A stretch of DNA of 64,000 nucleotides from an uncultured Alistipes sp. (GCA_944320685.1 CALUIK010000001.1:310001-374000), one strand, 5' to 3'; shown: positions 50,875 through 60,656, counted from the stretch's first letter. Notes: generated from the letters alone by a model not told the origin. Translations and numbers: made by a program.

Positions 50875-51825
50875 ATGCTGGAGTCTCAACGCATAAAAAG
50901 CCTTGCCCGCGAGACGGGTTTCGACCTCTGCGGCATAGCCCGCGCACGCCGCTTCGACCTAAATGAAGAGGCCTTCCGCCGCTGGCTGGAACGCGGATAC
51001 GACGCCTCTCTCACATACATGCGCAACCATCTCGACATGCGCTTCGACGCGCGGCAGCTGGTCGAAGGGGCCCGTACGGTGGTCGTATGTGCCGTAAGCT
51101 ACCGCTCCAGCGTCAGCGAGGGATACGGCGCGGAATGCCGTACCCGTATCGCCTCGTACGCCTGCTGCCGCGACTACCACAAAACCATACGCAAGATGTT
51201 GCTGAAGATGCTCCACACGCTTCAGACCGCAAACCCCGCCCTTGCGGGACGCGTATTTGTCGACTCGGCGCCGCTGCTCGAAAAGCAGGCTGCCGTCGAG
51301 GCGGGACTCGGATGGATAGGAAAGCAATCGCTGCTCATAACGCCGGGCTTGGGGTCGTTTGTCCTGTTGGGCGAACTGGTCCTCTGCGACGAGGCCGACC
51401 GCTACGACACGCCCTACACCCGCAACGGATGCGGCGACTGCCGCCGATGCATCGATGCCTGCCCCACGGGCGCCCTGACGGCACCGATGACAGTGGATGC
51501 CACACGTTGCATCTCGTGCCACACCGTCGAAGCCCCGCCCGAGAACGAGGTCGACCTGCACGGCTGGATCTTCGGCTGCGATGAATGCCAGAGCTGCTGT
51601 CCCCACAACCGCCATGTGCCCCGACATGCCAACCCCGCATTCGACCCGCTGTTCGACCCTGCGGACATCGGCACCGAACAATGGATCGGGATGAGCGACG
51701 AGGAGTTCGCCGAACGCTTCGGCCCCACACCCCTCAAACGCAGCGGCCTCGAACGCCTCCGCCGCAATGCCGCACGCAATGCGGCGACGGGAATGGAGGC
51801 GACGGGAATGGAGGCGAAGCCATGA
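50875..51825 (+). CDS. queG: epoxyqueuosine reductase
   Basis: The 316-residue protein has the QueG N-terminal cobalamin-binding region (SLARETGFDLCGIARARRF; YMRNHLDMRFDARQLV). Two [4Fe-4S] sites are visible: CGDCRRCIDACPTGAL, and CISCHT with CDECQSCCPHN. It reduces epoxyqueuosine to queuosine in tRNA using B12. The C-terminal tail contains two copies of ATGME from a 15-base tandem duplication (51784-51813), so the last residues are probably not functional. The B12 need gives a link to vitamin uptake by the organism. Confidence 0.94.
   Translation: MLESQRIKSLARETGFDLCGIARARRFDLNEEAFRRWLERGYDASLTYMRNHLDMRFDARQLVEGARTVVVCAVSYRSSVSEGYGAECRTRIASYACCRDYHKTIRKMLLKMLHTLQTANPALAGRVFVDSAPLLEKQAAVEAGLGWIGKQSLLITPGLGSFVLLGELVLCDEADRYDTPYTRNGCGDCRRCIDACPTGALTAPMTVDATRCISCHTVEAPPENEVDLHGWIFGCDECQSCCPHNRHVPRHANPAFDPLFDPADIGTEQWIGMSDEEFAERFGPTPLKRSGLERLRRNAARNAATGMEATGMEAKP
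51784..51813 (+). repeat. 15-bp direct tandem duplication at the end of queG
   Basis: The unit GCGACGGGAATGGAG occurs at 51784-51798 and again at 51799-51813, in frame, encoding ATGME twice. Confidence 0.85.
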
Positions 51826-51854
51826 CAACCGCCATCCCCCCCCCCGACAACAGA

Positions 51855-51884
51855 CGGACGGGCCCCGCAATTAGGGCCCGTCCG
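51855..51884. terminator. convergent hairpin between queG and the DUF2723 gene
   Basis: 11-bp arms 51855-51865 and 51874-51884 with an 8-base loop. The T-run is weak (CATTAT), so efficiency is uncertain. Confidence 0.6.
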
Positions 51885-51910
51885 CATTATCTGCCGCAGC
51901 CGGCTGCGCA

Positions 51911-54900
51911 TCATTTCATATCCACCACGGGGGCGTCCATCAACTCGCCCGAATCGGTGCCGGGCTGGATGAGTTCGTCCTCGGTATAGCCGAACGTGCG
52001 GAAATATTCATTGAAATAACGCACCAGATCATCGCGTTGCGCGTAGGCCGCAAGATAGTATAGCTCGTAGAGGCTGTCGAGTTTCTCCGTGATAAGGTCC
52101 GACACTATGGCCGCCTGCGCGCCGTCGAACTGCAGGTAATACTCGATATACTCCTTCAGCGTCTCGGCGTAATCCTTCAGCAGGGCATCGCCCTTCTCGT
52201 ACTCCTCCAGCAGGTAGTAGCACTCGATGAAAGGATAGGTATTGGCATCGGTGTAGTGTATCTTGGGCGACGGCAGCACCTCAAGGCCGCGGTCCAGCAT
52301 CTCGCGCGCCTTCTCGGGCTGGTTCTCCTGCAACAGCTTGCGGGCCACGCGGGCAAAGGCTTCGCGGGCACGCGACGCGCTCAAGTTATACTGCACGAAG
52401 TAGTCGGCATGTACGTCGGGATCCGCAAGGTTGCCGTAGCGCATCGTATCCTTCAGCAGCGGGTACGCCACCTCGGTATCGATACGGCCTATATCCCAAG
52501 CCGAACGGTAGGGCGTAAGGATCGGCACCAGACGGTACGAGTAGCCGTCGAACTGCAGGTAGTCGAGCAGGCCGAAGTCCTGCAGGATGTAGACCTGCGT
52601 GAAGCATATCGGACGGCTCCAGTCGAACGTGGCGAGAAGGTCCAGAAGCATCATCTCACTCTTGTCGATCGAGCGCTTGCGCTCCGATATGTTCAGGTAT
52701 ACCGTATCGACCATCAGGTCGCGGTCCTCCTCCTTGACGATGCCTGCGGCGATGGCGTTGTCCTTGTTCACGGGGATGGCTATGCGCCTTGCCGGCACGT
52801 AGTCGATAAGCGACCCGTCCACGAGCTGGAGCTTCGTCCCCTCCTCCTCGCTGGCGATGAAGTCCATCAGTTCACGGATATCCACCACGCGGTCCACCTT
52901 CTCCCGCACGGGCAGCATGTCGTTCACACGTGTATATTTGCTGCTCGGCAGCGAGAACGGCACGGGATCCGACTCGTTCGAGCGGACGCGCATCTCGTCG
53001 ATATACCAGTCGCCGCCAAGATAACTCGAGTTCATCACCCTCACGTCAGTACGTACGCCGTCCACCTCCTGATTGAACCACAGGGGGAAGGTATCGTTGT
53101 CGCCGTAGTTGATCACTATGGCATTCTCGGGCACCGACTGCAGGTAGTTCCAGCCGATGTCGCGGGCAAAGGTACGGCCCGAACGGTCATGGTCGTCCCA
53201 GTTCTGCGCCGCGAGCAGCGCCGGCACGCCGAGACATGCCACCGTAGCGACGACTGCCGCGGCACGCGAATCGCGCCGCATGACGTAGGACAGGAAGTCC
53301 CGCAGCGCCAGCACGCCCAGCCCGATCCACATCGAGAAGGCGTAGAACGAACCGGCATACACATAGTCGCGTTCGCGCGGCTCCGAAGGACAGGTATTGA
53401 AATATACCACCAGCGCCACACCCATCATCACGAAGAGCCACATCACCACCGTGAAGTTGCGCTGGTCGCGGTTCAGCTGGTAGATTAGGCCGAGTATCCC
53501 CAGCAGGAACGGCAGGAAGAAATACGTGTTGCGCGCGGGGTTGTCGGCCATCTCACGCGGCAGCATTGTCTGCGGCCCGAGGTATATCCTGTCCACTGCG
53601 TCTATGCCCGAAAGCCAGTTGCCGTGGGCGATGGTCTCCTTGCCGGCCTGTATGTCGTCCTGACGTCCCACGAAGTTCCACAGGAAGTAGCGCCAGTACA
53701 TGTAGTTGAGCTGGTAGGTGAAGAAGAAGTAGAGGTTCTCGCCGAAGGTAGGCTCGACAAAACTCTCCCCCGTCAAAGGGTCGTATACCGTGCGGCCGAA
53801 GTCGACCACCTCGCCCGTCACCACACGCCCCTGCTCGTCGCGTATCGGCTCGCCGTTCTCGTCGCGCATGACGTCGGTCTTGGTACGGTACGCCGCCCAC
53901 GGCTTGTATTCAGCCTCACCCTTCAGGGAGTTCCACACGCGGGGGAAAACATGCTTGAACTGCGACGGATATGTGTACCCCGTCAACTCGGTGGCACGCT
54001 GGTAGCGGCCGCTCTCCTTATCGAAATAGTACGTGGTCTCCTGCACATAGTCGTCTACGGGCGACGAATAGTAGGGACCGTACAGCAGCGGACGGTTGCC
54101 GTACTGGTCGCGGTTGAGCACCGAGAGCAGCGCATGGGGGTTGTTGGGGTTGTTGCTGTTCATGGGCGGGTTGGCCACGGCGCGGATCGTCATGGTGGCG
54201 TACGACGAGAAGCCTATGAGGATCATCGTCGTCGAGAGCAGCAGCAGGTTCCACAACCTGCGGCCCGCGCGGTGGGTGCGGTAGACGCCGTAGAAGAGCG
54301 CAGCGAAGAGCGCCAGCGCGAAGACCGCGATACCCGAGTTTACGGGCAGGTGCAACGTGTTGACGAAGAAGACGTCGACCATCGCCCCGACATATACCGT
54401 GTAGGGTATGATTATGCCGTTTATGAATCCGAGTATGGCGAGCGACACGAGTGTGGCGATGACCACGCCGCGGAACGTTACATGGTCGTACTTGCGGAAG
54501 TAGTAGATGAACACCAGCGCCGGTATGGTCAGCAGGTTAAGTATGTGCACGCCTATCGACAGCCCCATCAGGTAGGCTATGAGGACTATCCAGCGGGCCG
54601 AATGGGGTTCGTCGGCCTGTTCCTCCCACTTGAGCATGAGCCACAGCACCAATGCCGTGAACATCGACGAGAGCGAATATACCTCGCCTTCGACGGCCGA
54701 GAACCAGAAGGTGTCGGTGAAGGTGTATGCCAGCGCGCCCACGGCGCCCGCGCCGAGGATGGCGATCTTGTCGTTGTCGGTTATAGTCCGTCCGCCGGCA
54801 CCGTAGATGCGGCGTGCGATATGGGTGATCGACCAAAAGAGGAAGAGTATGCAGAACGCGCTGGCCAGACAGTTCATGGCGTTGACCATGTGAGGCACGT

Positions 54901-55114
54901 AGTGCGTCGAGGGTGCGAACAGGGTGGCAATGCGCGCCATGAGCATGAAGAGCGGGGCTCCGGGCGGATGTCCCACCTCGAGTTTGTATGATGTGGCGAT
55001 GAACTCGGCGCAGTCCCACAGACTCGACGAAGGCTCCATCGTAAGCAGATATGTCACGGCAGCCACGGCGAAGACCGCCCAGCCCACGGCTCTGTTCCAA
55101 CGTTTGAAATCCAT
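51911..55114 (-). CDS. DUF2723 / GT117-type multi-pass membrane protein
   Basis: The 1067-residue protein starts MDFKRWNRAVGWAVFAVAAV and has the DUF2723 signature SSSLWDCAEFIATSYKLEVGHPPGAPL in its first loop, where Asp/Glu resemble the acidic site of GT-C glycosyltransferases. About twelve hydrophobic segments span residues 8-680. A soluble C-terminal region (about 690-1067) contains helical repeats (ARKLLQENQPEKAREMLDRG) that look TPR-like. It may transfer sugars from a lipid carrier to proteins. I chose the ATG at 55114 over 55201 for fit. It stands alone on its strand. Confidence 0.82.
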   Translation of the reverse strand: MDFKRWNRAVGWAVFAVAAVTYLLTMEPSSSLWDCAEFIATSYKLEVGHPPGAPLFMLMARIATLFAPSTHYVPHMVNAMNCLASAFCILFLFWSITHIARRIYGAGGRTITDNDKIAILGAGAVGALAYTFTDTFWFSAVEGEVYSLSSMFTALVLWLMLKWEEQADEPHSARWIVLIAYLMGLSIGVHILNLLTIPALVFIYYFRKYDHVTFRGVVIATLVSLAILGFINGIIIPYTVYVGAMVDVFFVNTLHLPVNSGIAVFALALFAALFYGVYRTHRAGRRLWNLLLLSTTMILIGFSSYATMTIRAVANPPMNSNNPNNPHALLSVLNRDQYGNRPLLYGPYYSSPVDDYVQETTYYFDKESGRYQRATELTGYTYPSQFKHVFPRVWNSLKGEAEYKPWAAYRTKTDVMRDENGEPIRDEQGRVVTGEVVDFGRTVYDPLTGESFVEPTFGENLYFFFTYQLNYMYWRYFLWNFVGRQDDIQAGKETIAHGNWLSGIDAVDRIYLGPQTMLPREMADNPARNTYFFLPFLLGILGLIYQLNRDQRNFTVVMWLFVMMGVALVVYFNTCPSEPRERDYVYAGSFYAFSMWIGLGVLALRDFLSYVMRRDSRAAAVVATVACLGVPALLAAQNWDDHDRSGRTFARDIGWNYLQSVPENAIVINYGDNDTFPLWFNQEVDGVRTDVRVMNSSYLGGDWYIDEMRVRSNESDPVPFSLPSSKYTRVNDMLPVREKVDRVVDIRELMDFIASEEEGTKLQLVDGSLIDYVPARRIAIPVNKDNAIAAGIVKEEDRDLMVDTVYLNISERKRSIDKSEMMLLDLLATFDWSRPICFTQVYILQDFGLLDYLQFDGYSYRLVPILTPYRSAWDIGRIDTEVAYPLLKDTMRYGNLADPDVHADYFVQYNLSASRAREAFARVARKLLQENQPEKAREMLDRGLEVLPSPKIHYTDANTYPFIECYYLLEEYEKGDALLKDYAETLKEYIEYYLQFDGAQAAIVSDLITEKLDSLYELYYLAAYAQRDDLVRYFNEYFRTFGYTEDELIQPGTDSGELMDAPVVDMK

Positions 55115-55198
55115 ATCTTTTCCGGTAAAAATCCAATTCCAGTCCCGATCCGGCCATACGGCGGCAGCCGCGAAGCGCCCGTGTCGGCATATTTCGGG

Positions 55199-55206
55199 CA
55201 AAGGTA
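55199..55206 (-). promoter_or_regulatory. -7 promoter box for the DUF2723 gene
   Basis: The minus strand reads TACCTTTG, an exact TAnnTTTG match, 85 bases before the chosen start codon. It sits in the non-coding gap and so supports the start at 55114 rather than 55201. Confidence 0.5.
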
Positions 55207-55269
55207 ATAAATTAACGCCAAATTCCCGCCATTATTTCCGACATAGGACCTTTTTACAAATATATATCG

Positions 55270-55277
55270 TACATTTG
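55270..55277 (+). promoter_or_regulatory. -7 promoter box for the beta-helix gene
   Basis: TACATTTG, an exact TAnnTTTG match, 76 bases before the start codon. No clear upstream box. Confidence 0.5.
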
Positions 55278-55352
55278 CGTACGCAACGGCATACGGTCAG
55301 CACAGCCGCATCCCACGGCAAACGCTTCGGCCGCCGAATCAAACAAAACAAC

Positions 55353-56894
55353 ATGATGAAACCGGCAACCATACTGCAACTCGTCCTCACAGCAGCCGCC
55401 CTGCTCTGCGCGGCGACGCTCCACGCCCGCAACGTCCGCCCCGCCCGCTATTACGTCGCCGAGAATGGCGACGACGCGGCCAAAGGCTCGATGCGCCGCC
55501 CCTTCCGCACCATAAACCGTGCCCTGCAGGAGGCTGGTGCAGGGGATACGGTCTTCGTCCGCGGCGGCACCTACCGCGAACAGGTGGAATTCCCCGCTTC
55601 GGGCCGTGCCGACGCCCGCATCGTGCTCAAGGCATACCCGGGCGAACGCGCCGTCATCAGCGGCGAGGGTCTCGGTGTCGAGGTGCGCACCGACATGCTA
55701 CTCATCCGCGGCCGCAGCCACATCACCGTAGAGGGGCTCGAGATCGCGGGCCTCGAGACCTCGGAGGCGGGACGCGAGGCCAACGGCATCGTCATCGAGG
55801 CCGGCTCTACCGATATCACCCTGCGCGGCAACCATATACACTCGATACGCAACACAGCGCGGCGCGAGACCTACCCCAGCGCCCACGCCATACTCGTCAT
55901 AGGCAACACGGAGCAGGCCGTAACGCGCATCGCCGTCGAGGGCAACCGCATCCACGACTGCGTCACGGGTACATCCGAGGCCGTCACCATAAACGGCTAT
56001 GTCGACGGTTTCCGCATCGAGGGCAACGAGATATTCCGCTGCTCGAACATAGCCATCGACGCGGCGGGAGGCTACGCCGCCAACGGTAATCCCGGGCTCA
56101 ACTACGCCCGCAACGGCACCATCAGCCGCAACACCATCTACGACATCGACAACGAGCTGGGGCAACTTAAGGAAAACTGCGGCGCCATAGCGATCTATGC
56201 CGACGGCGCGCGTCATATCGTCATCGAGCGCAACCGCATCCACCGCTGCGACCGAGGCATCGGCATCGTGAGCGAGACCGACGCCTACCCCACCGTCGGC
56301 TGCATCGTGCGCAACAACATCGTCACCGGCTGCCGCCGCACGGGCATCTACATGGGCGGTTACCTCGACTACTCGGGCGGCGGCACCGAGCGCTGCGCCA
56401 TCGTGAACAACACGCTCGTCGGCAACAACCGCGTACGCGGCGCTTTCGGCGAGACGGAGGGAGAACTGCGCCTTACGGAGAACTGCCGCGACAACATCGT
56501 GGCAAACAACCTCGTCTGCGCCACCTCCGCCGACGACATCTTCGTGCACAAATACACCGCCACGGGCCGCGGCAACCGCTTCGTGCGCAACCTCTACAGC
56601 GGCCCTGCAGGGTGGCTGTGGCAGCAGCGCGACGGCAAGCCCCTGCGCTCGATCGAAGCATGGCGCGAGGCTTCGGGAGACGACGCGGAGGCCATATATA
56701 TCCCCGACCCGATCTTCGGCTTCGAGCCGGAGCTCGGCTCCGACTTCACCCCTGCAGGCGAAGCCGTGGCAGCGGAGGGAGTCCTGCTCGACGGGGGCAC
56801 CAACGGAGAGCGCGATTTCGCCGGCAACCTCCGTACCGGCGGCGGCTACATCGCCATCGGGGCCCTGCAACCGAAAGAAGATGTTTTACGATAA
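55353..56894 (+). CDS. secreted right-handed beta-helix protein
   Basis: The 513-residue protein has a signal peptide (MMKPATILQLVLTAAALLCA). Residues 35-75 match the usual start of DUF1565/parallel beta-helix proteins (YYVAENGDDAAKGSMRRPFRTINRAL ... GDTVFVRGGTYREQV). Repeated N-x-I/N-x-I coils follow, such as ITLRGNHIHSIRN, IAVEGNRIHDCV, FRIEGNEIFRCSN and IVIERNRIHRCD. This fold is typical of pectate lyase-like and other polysaccharide-active proteins, but no catalytic site could be assigned. The thioredoxin-like gene follows after 33 bases. Confidence 0.8.
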   Translation: MMKPATILQLVLTAAALLCAATLHARNVRPARYYVAENGDDAAKGSMRRPFRTINRALQEAGAGDTVFVRGGTYREQVEFPASGRADARIVLKAYPGERAVISGEGLGVEVRTDMLLIRGRSHITVEGLEIAGLETSEAGREANGIVIEAGSTDITLRGNHIHSIRNTARRETYPSAHAILVIGNTEQAVTRIAVEGNRIHDCVTGTSEAVTINGYVDGFRIEGNEIFRCSNIAIDAAGGYAANGNPGLNYARNGTISRNTIYDIDNELGQLKENCGAIAIYADGARHIVIERNRIHRCDRGIGIVSETDAYPTVGCIVRNNIVTGCRRTGIYMGGYLDYSGGGTERCAIVNNTLVGNNRVRGAFGETEGELRLTENCRDNIVANNLVCATSADDIFVHKYTATGRGNRFVRNLYSGPAGWLWQQRDGKPLRSIEAWREASGDDAEAIYIPDPIFGFEPELGSDFTPAGEAVAAEGVLLDGGTNGERDFAGNLRTGGGYIAIGALQPKEDVLR

Positions 56895-56927
56895 GACTAC
56901 TTCGACACAACCATTAATTACAGCACC

Positions 56928-58616
56928 ATGACAACTAAACACTGTCTGCCGGGGGCCATCCTCGGGATACGTATCACCACCCTTATCCCCAACATTGCAG
57001 CCGCGCTGGTTCTTTTTACAGCGGTGTCATGCAGCCGCAGTCGAATAGTCGAAAACCCGCCCTGCGAGCAGGCGGAAATGCTGCGCGTCCTGCGTGTCGA
57101 GACCCTCGACACGGCCACCGTCGTCGACGTCGCCGTGATAGGCTATCCCGACAACTGGTTCATGATAGAGGGAGACAGGCAGAGCGGCGAGCTGTACCTT
57201 ACAGGTCGTCAGAGCGGCCGCCGCTACCGCTATCTCGGCTCTGACGACCTGACCGTCCGCCACCGCTATACACACGACAGCACGGGAATAAAGCGTTTCA
57301 CCATGCGTTTCGAGCCGCTCGACCCCGCCGACCGGCAGATCGACCTCACTGCCGACGTGAGCGCCTCGCTCAACGCAGGAGGCATAGTCCTCGTCCGACC
57401 CGACTCGCTCCGCAAAGGTCCCGTCTGCAGGGTCGAGGGGATGCTGCACGACAGGCCCGCAACAACCCTGTTGCTGCTCTGCCGCTGGACGGACTACGAC
57501 GGCAACATACGGGGCATAGTGCAAAAATCGCGTACTATACCCGTCAACGACGGCCGCTTCGAGTTCGAAATGCCCGCCGACGGCGACCTGTATGTCCTCA
57601 TCCCGTGGAACGAATATGCCATGTCGGCGTGGTTCGACTGCGAGTTCTTCGCCGAGAAGGGCAAAGTGCGCATAGAGTGGGGAGCGGAGGCGCCCACCGC
57701 CATCATCGGCGGGCGAATGAATGCCGAGAAATATGAACTCGCCAAACCGTCACGGGAGGTGAGCGACACCTACCGACCCCGGCTCGACGCCTTCTACGAT
57801 ATGCCCGACTTGGGGTACCTGAGCGCCCGCGCCCGCGAGACAACAGCACGGCTCGAAGCCGAGACAGACCCCGACAGGAGGGATTCGCTCATCAAGGCGC
57901 TCAACAGCCTTACCGACGAGGAGCGTTACTCGCCCGAATTCCACACCCTGATGAGCGAATTCAAGGCAAAGGCGCAGCAGGCCGCAGAAGCCACCCTGCA
58001 CCGCGCCGAAAGCGAGGTGCGGCCGGGACATCTGCCGTGGGTCATATCGCTCATACAGACCATCGACAGGCGGGAAAACCGCGACGACATAATGCGCGTT
58101 GCCGGCATCTATGCCGAGCGCTTCGCAGACCGCCCGCTCGGGCGGCGCCTCGCCGAATACATCCGCGCCCTGAGCACCGAGGTGGGGAACCGCTATGTCG
58201 ACTTCGAGGCTCCGGACCGCACGGGGGCGATGCACCGCTTCTCGGAGATGATCGAGGGCAGCCGCATCGTGCTGCTCGACATGTGGGCCTCGTGGTGCGG
58301 CTCATGCCGCCGCGCGGCTATCCGCAACAAGCCGGTATATGAGCGATACCGCGACCGTGGCTTTACCGTGGTGAGCGTGGCGCGCGAGTTCGGCGACACC
58401 GCCGGCCTCGATGCCGCCGTCGCCAAGGACGGATACGAGTGGCCCGTGCTGGTGGAACTCGACGACCGCATATCGCTTTGGCAGACCTACAACGCGGGCG
58501 ACAGCGGCGGCCTGATGGTTCTCATCGACCCCGCCACGGGCGAGATCCTCGCACGCAACCCCTCCACCGAAGATATAGAGCAGACTGTCGCACGCTACTG
58601 CGGCGACGCGGAATAG
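56928..58616 (+). CDS. large TlpA-like thioredoxin-fold lipoprotein
   Basis: The 562-residue lipoprotein (lipobox around FTAVSCS, Cys about 35) has a long N-terminal region of mixed strands and helices, then a C-terminal thioredoxin-like domain (about 420-562). The active site is WASWCGSC (Cys457, Cys460). Unlike the paralogue at 13512, the loop before the last strands reads GDSGGLMVLID and lacks the expected cis-proline (GYPTKIIID there), which may change its substrate handling. It is co-directional with the beta-helix gene. Confidence 0.8.
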   Translation: MTTKHCLPGAILGIRITTLIPNIAAALVLFTAVSCSRSRIVENPPCEQAEMLRVLRVETLDTATVVDVAVIGYPDNWFMIEGDRQSGELYLTGRQSGRRYRYLGSDDLTVRHRYTHDSTGIKRFTMRFEPLDPADRQIDLTADVSASLNAGGIVLVRPDSLRKGPVCRVEGMLHDRPATTLLLLCRWTDYDGNIRGIVQKSRTIPVNDGRFEFEMPADGDLYVLIPWNEYAMSAWFDCEFFAEKGKVRIEWGAEAPTAIIGGRMNAEKYELAKPSREVSDTYRPRLDAFYDMPDLGYLSARARETTARLEAETDPDRRDSLIKALNSLTDEERYSPEFHTLMSEFKAKAQQAAEATLHRAESEVRPGHLPWVISLIQTIDRRENRDDIMRVAGIYAERFADRPLGRRLAEYIRALSTEVGNRYVDFEAPDRTGAMHRFSEMIEGSRIVLLDMWASWCGSCRRAAIRNKPVYERYRDRGFTVVSVAREFGDTAGLDAAVAKDGYEWPVLVELDDRISLWQTYNAGDSGGLMVLIDPATGEILARNPSTEDIEQTVARYCGDAE

Positions 58617-58659
58617 CCGGCGGCCCGTCTGCGGCTGGCATCACCCGCAGTGCGGCCCG

Positions 58660-60570
58660 TCACTCCCTGCACATCTCTACAGTGAAGGGCACGCGGTTGT
58701 CCGCCATGTCGAGGTCACTGCGGCGCATATGGTGCAATTCGATAGTGCGGGCCGGAAAATCCTCCGCCATGCGATTGCCGCGAACCGTAACACGGCGGCA
58801 GCCGTCCAGCCGCAATGTCGACCGCTGCCACAGAAACGGAGCGTAGTCGGAGGTCGGAACGAGGCGGTTGCGCTCGAAACGAAGGCCCTCGACCGAGCGG
58901 GCGAAGAGCACGGGTGCGTCGAAACACTCGAACGTATTGTCGCAGATGGTGATATTGCGGTGATACGCGGGACTGTCGGGAGAGTCGGGGCGGAATGAGG
59001 GAGATATGGTTATCGGCGCCTCGCCCCACTCCCAGCGGTCGCCAGTCTCGCAGCCCGAGGTGCAGCAGTTCACGAATCGGTTGTTGCGGATAGTAAGGTC
59101 GGTATGCGCCCCCGACTCGAACCAGTGGTCGAGATCGCCCTCGATGAGTATGGCGGCACCCGCCGTATTGAAAAAATTGTTCTCGATGACGACCCTGCGG
59201 GGCGTTGTCACCAGCATGCCGCGGGCGCGGTTCTTCTTCTCGAAGCGGCAGTTGCGCACGGTGAGTTCGGGCGTCCACGTCTTGTTTTCGAGGAACATGC
59301 CCGCCTCCACCCCTTCGGGCAGGGGGTCGACGAACTCCACCTCGTAGCCGCCGCCCTGCCGTTCGATACGCCGCACGACGAGTTCTGCGCCGCGCCGCAT
59401 CGTCCCCCTGTCGACCACCCACAAGGTATCTGCCGCACCTATCGTCCAGCCGCGGCCGTCGATACGGACCGTACGGCCGTCATCAAGGGACTCTATGCGC
59501 GAGTATGTACCGCGCACGTTCATGAAGTCGTCACCCTGACCCGCGTGGGCGCAGCCGTCGATGAGGATGCGGCCGCGGCAGCAGGTGAAATGCGAGGCGT
59601 CGGCCACGGTACTGAAGACGCGCCCCTTCTCGATACGGGGTCTGGTACTGACGCGGTGCAGCGTGATGTTCTCGCAGCGATAGCCGTATACGCCGTTGCT
59701 CAGCGTATGGTAGAGCGTCACATCCTCGAGCGTTATGTCTCTGCTGTAGCACAGTTCTATCCCCGTCAGTATATATGTACCGTGGTAGAGGGTTATGATC
59801 TGCCCTTCGCACACGGGTACCTCACGTTCGGTCACGGCGCCGTAGAAGCGCACCACGTCGGGCCCCACCTGCTCGGCACGCCCCTTGAACACGTTGCCCG
59901 TATGGCTGTCGCGCGTACGGTAGGCAATGGTGCCCGTCGCCTTGTCGTATATGTTCATGTAGCTGTCGACCACGCCGGCACTCCACCCCTCGCCCGTAAA
60001 GCGGACGGTACCTCCCTCGATGACATATGGATACTGCCCGCGGTCGATCCTCAGGTCGACATAGTGCGGCGTGACGGCGGCAAACTCCCCTTGGCTTATG
60101 TACGGACGGTCCCAATCCGTAGAGAAGTTACGCAGCGTCACATTCTCACACCCCTCGACATGAAAGACCTTCATGCAGCCGTGGAAAACAAACTCCGAGC
60201 CGCCGCCGTCGACCACGATATTGCGCGCCCCGCGAAGGGTCATGGCCACGGTCTGCTCCCTCCCTAGATCGGGGCGGAAATCGTACCGCCCGCGCGGGAA
60301 GACTATGACGGCATCGCGGCCGCCGCACGCCTCGACGGCACGTGCGAAGGCCTCGTTCGCCGCCCCGCCGCTGTCGGGGACGGCGCCATAGTCGGTCACC
60401 GAAATACGGCGCACGCGGCTCTCCGCCGCTTCCGGAGCGTCACCGCGACGGTGACAGGTAAAATCACATGCCTGCCGATCCGAGGAGCGGCAAGGCATCG
60501 AAACGGGCGCGGCAAACAGCAGTATACACAAAACGGCTGACCGCAGCATAAAGGGAGGCATAATCTTCAT
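58660..60570 (-). CDS. GH110-like alpha-1,3-galactosidase-type beta-helix protein
   Basis: The 636-residue protein has an N-terminal hydrophobic segment (FMLRSAVLCILLFAAPVS). The chain VTDYGAVPDSGGAANEAFARAV is the usual beta-helix glycosidase start. NFSTDWDRPYISQGEF and ADASHFTCCRGRILIDGCAHAGQGDDFMNVRGTY resemble the central active-site region of GH110 enzymes; the paired Asp-Asp is the likely acidic pair. Coils such as VIENNFFNTAGAAILIEGDLD and LTIRNNRFVNCC fill the rest. GH110 enzymes remove alpha-1,3-galactose, for example from blood-group B glycans. The family call rests on motif memory, so it is moderate. I chose the ATG at 60570. Confidence 0.65.
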   Translation of the reverse strand: MKIMPPFMLRSAVLCILLFAAPVSMPCRSSDRQACDFTCHRRGDAPEAAESRVRRISVTDYGAVPDSGGAANEAFARAVEACGGRDAVIVFPRGRYDFRPDLGREQTVAMTLRGARNIVVDGGGSEFVFHGCMKVFHVEGCENVTLRNFSTDWDRPYISQGEFAAVTPHYVDLRIDRGQYPYVIEGGTVRFTGEGWSAGVVDSYMNIYDKATGTIAYRTRDSHTGNVFKGRAEQVGPDVVRFYGAVTEREVPVCEGQIITLYHGTYILTGIELCYSRDITLEDVTLYHTLSNGVYGYRCENITLHRVSTRPRIEKGRVFSTVADASHFTCCRGRILIDGCAHAGQGDDFMNVRGTYSRIESLDDGRTVRIDGRGWTIGAADTLWVVDRGTMRRGAELVVRRIERQGGGYEVEFVDPLPEGVEAGMFLENKTWTPELTVRNCRFEKKNRARGMLVTTPRRVVIENNFFNTAGAAILIEGDLDHWFESGAHTDLTIRNNRFVNCCTSGCETGDRWEWGEAPITISPSFRPDSPDSPAYHRNITICDNTFECFDAPVLFARSVEGLRFERNRLVPTSDYAPFLWQRSTLRLDGCRRVTVRGNRMAEDFPARTIELHHMRRSDLDMADNRVPFTVEMCRE

Positions 60571-60656
60571 AGGACGTAAAGATACGAATTTCGAACGACT
60601 TTTGCCACAGTGCATCAAAATCGCCGTTCGCGGGGCATTTTTTCATGGAAAATCGC

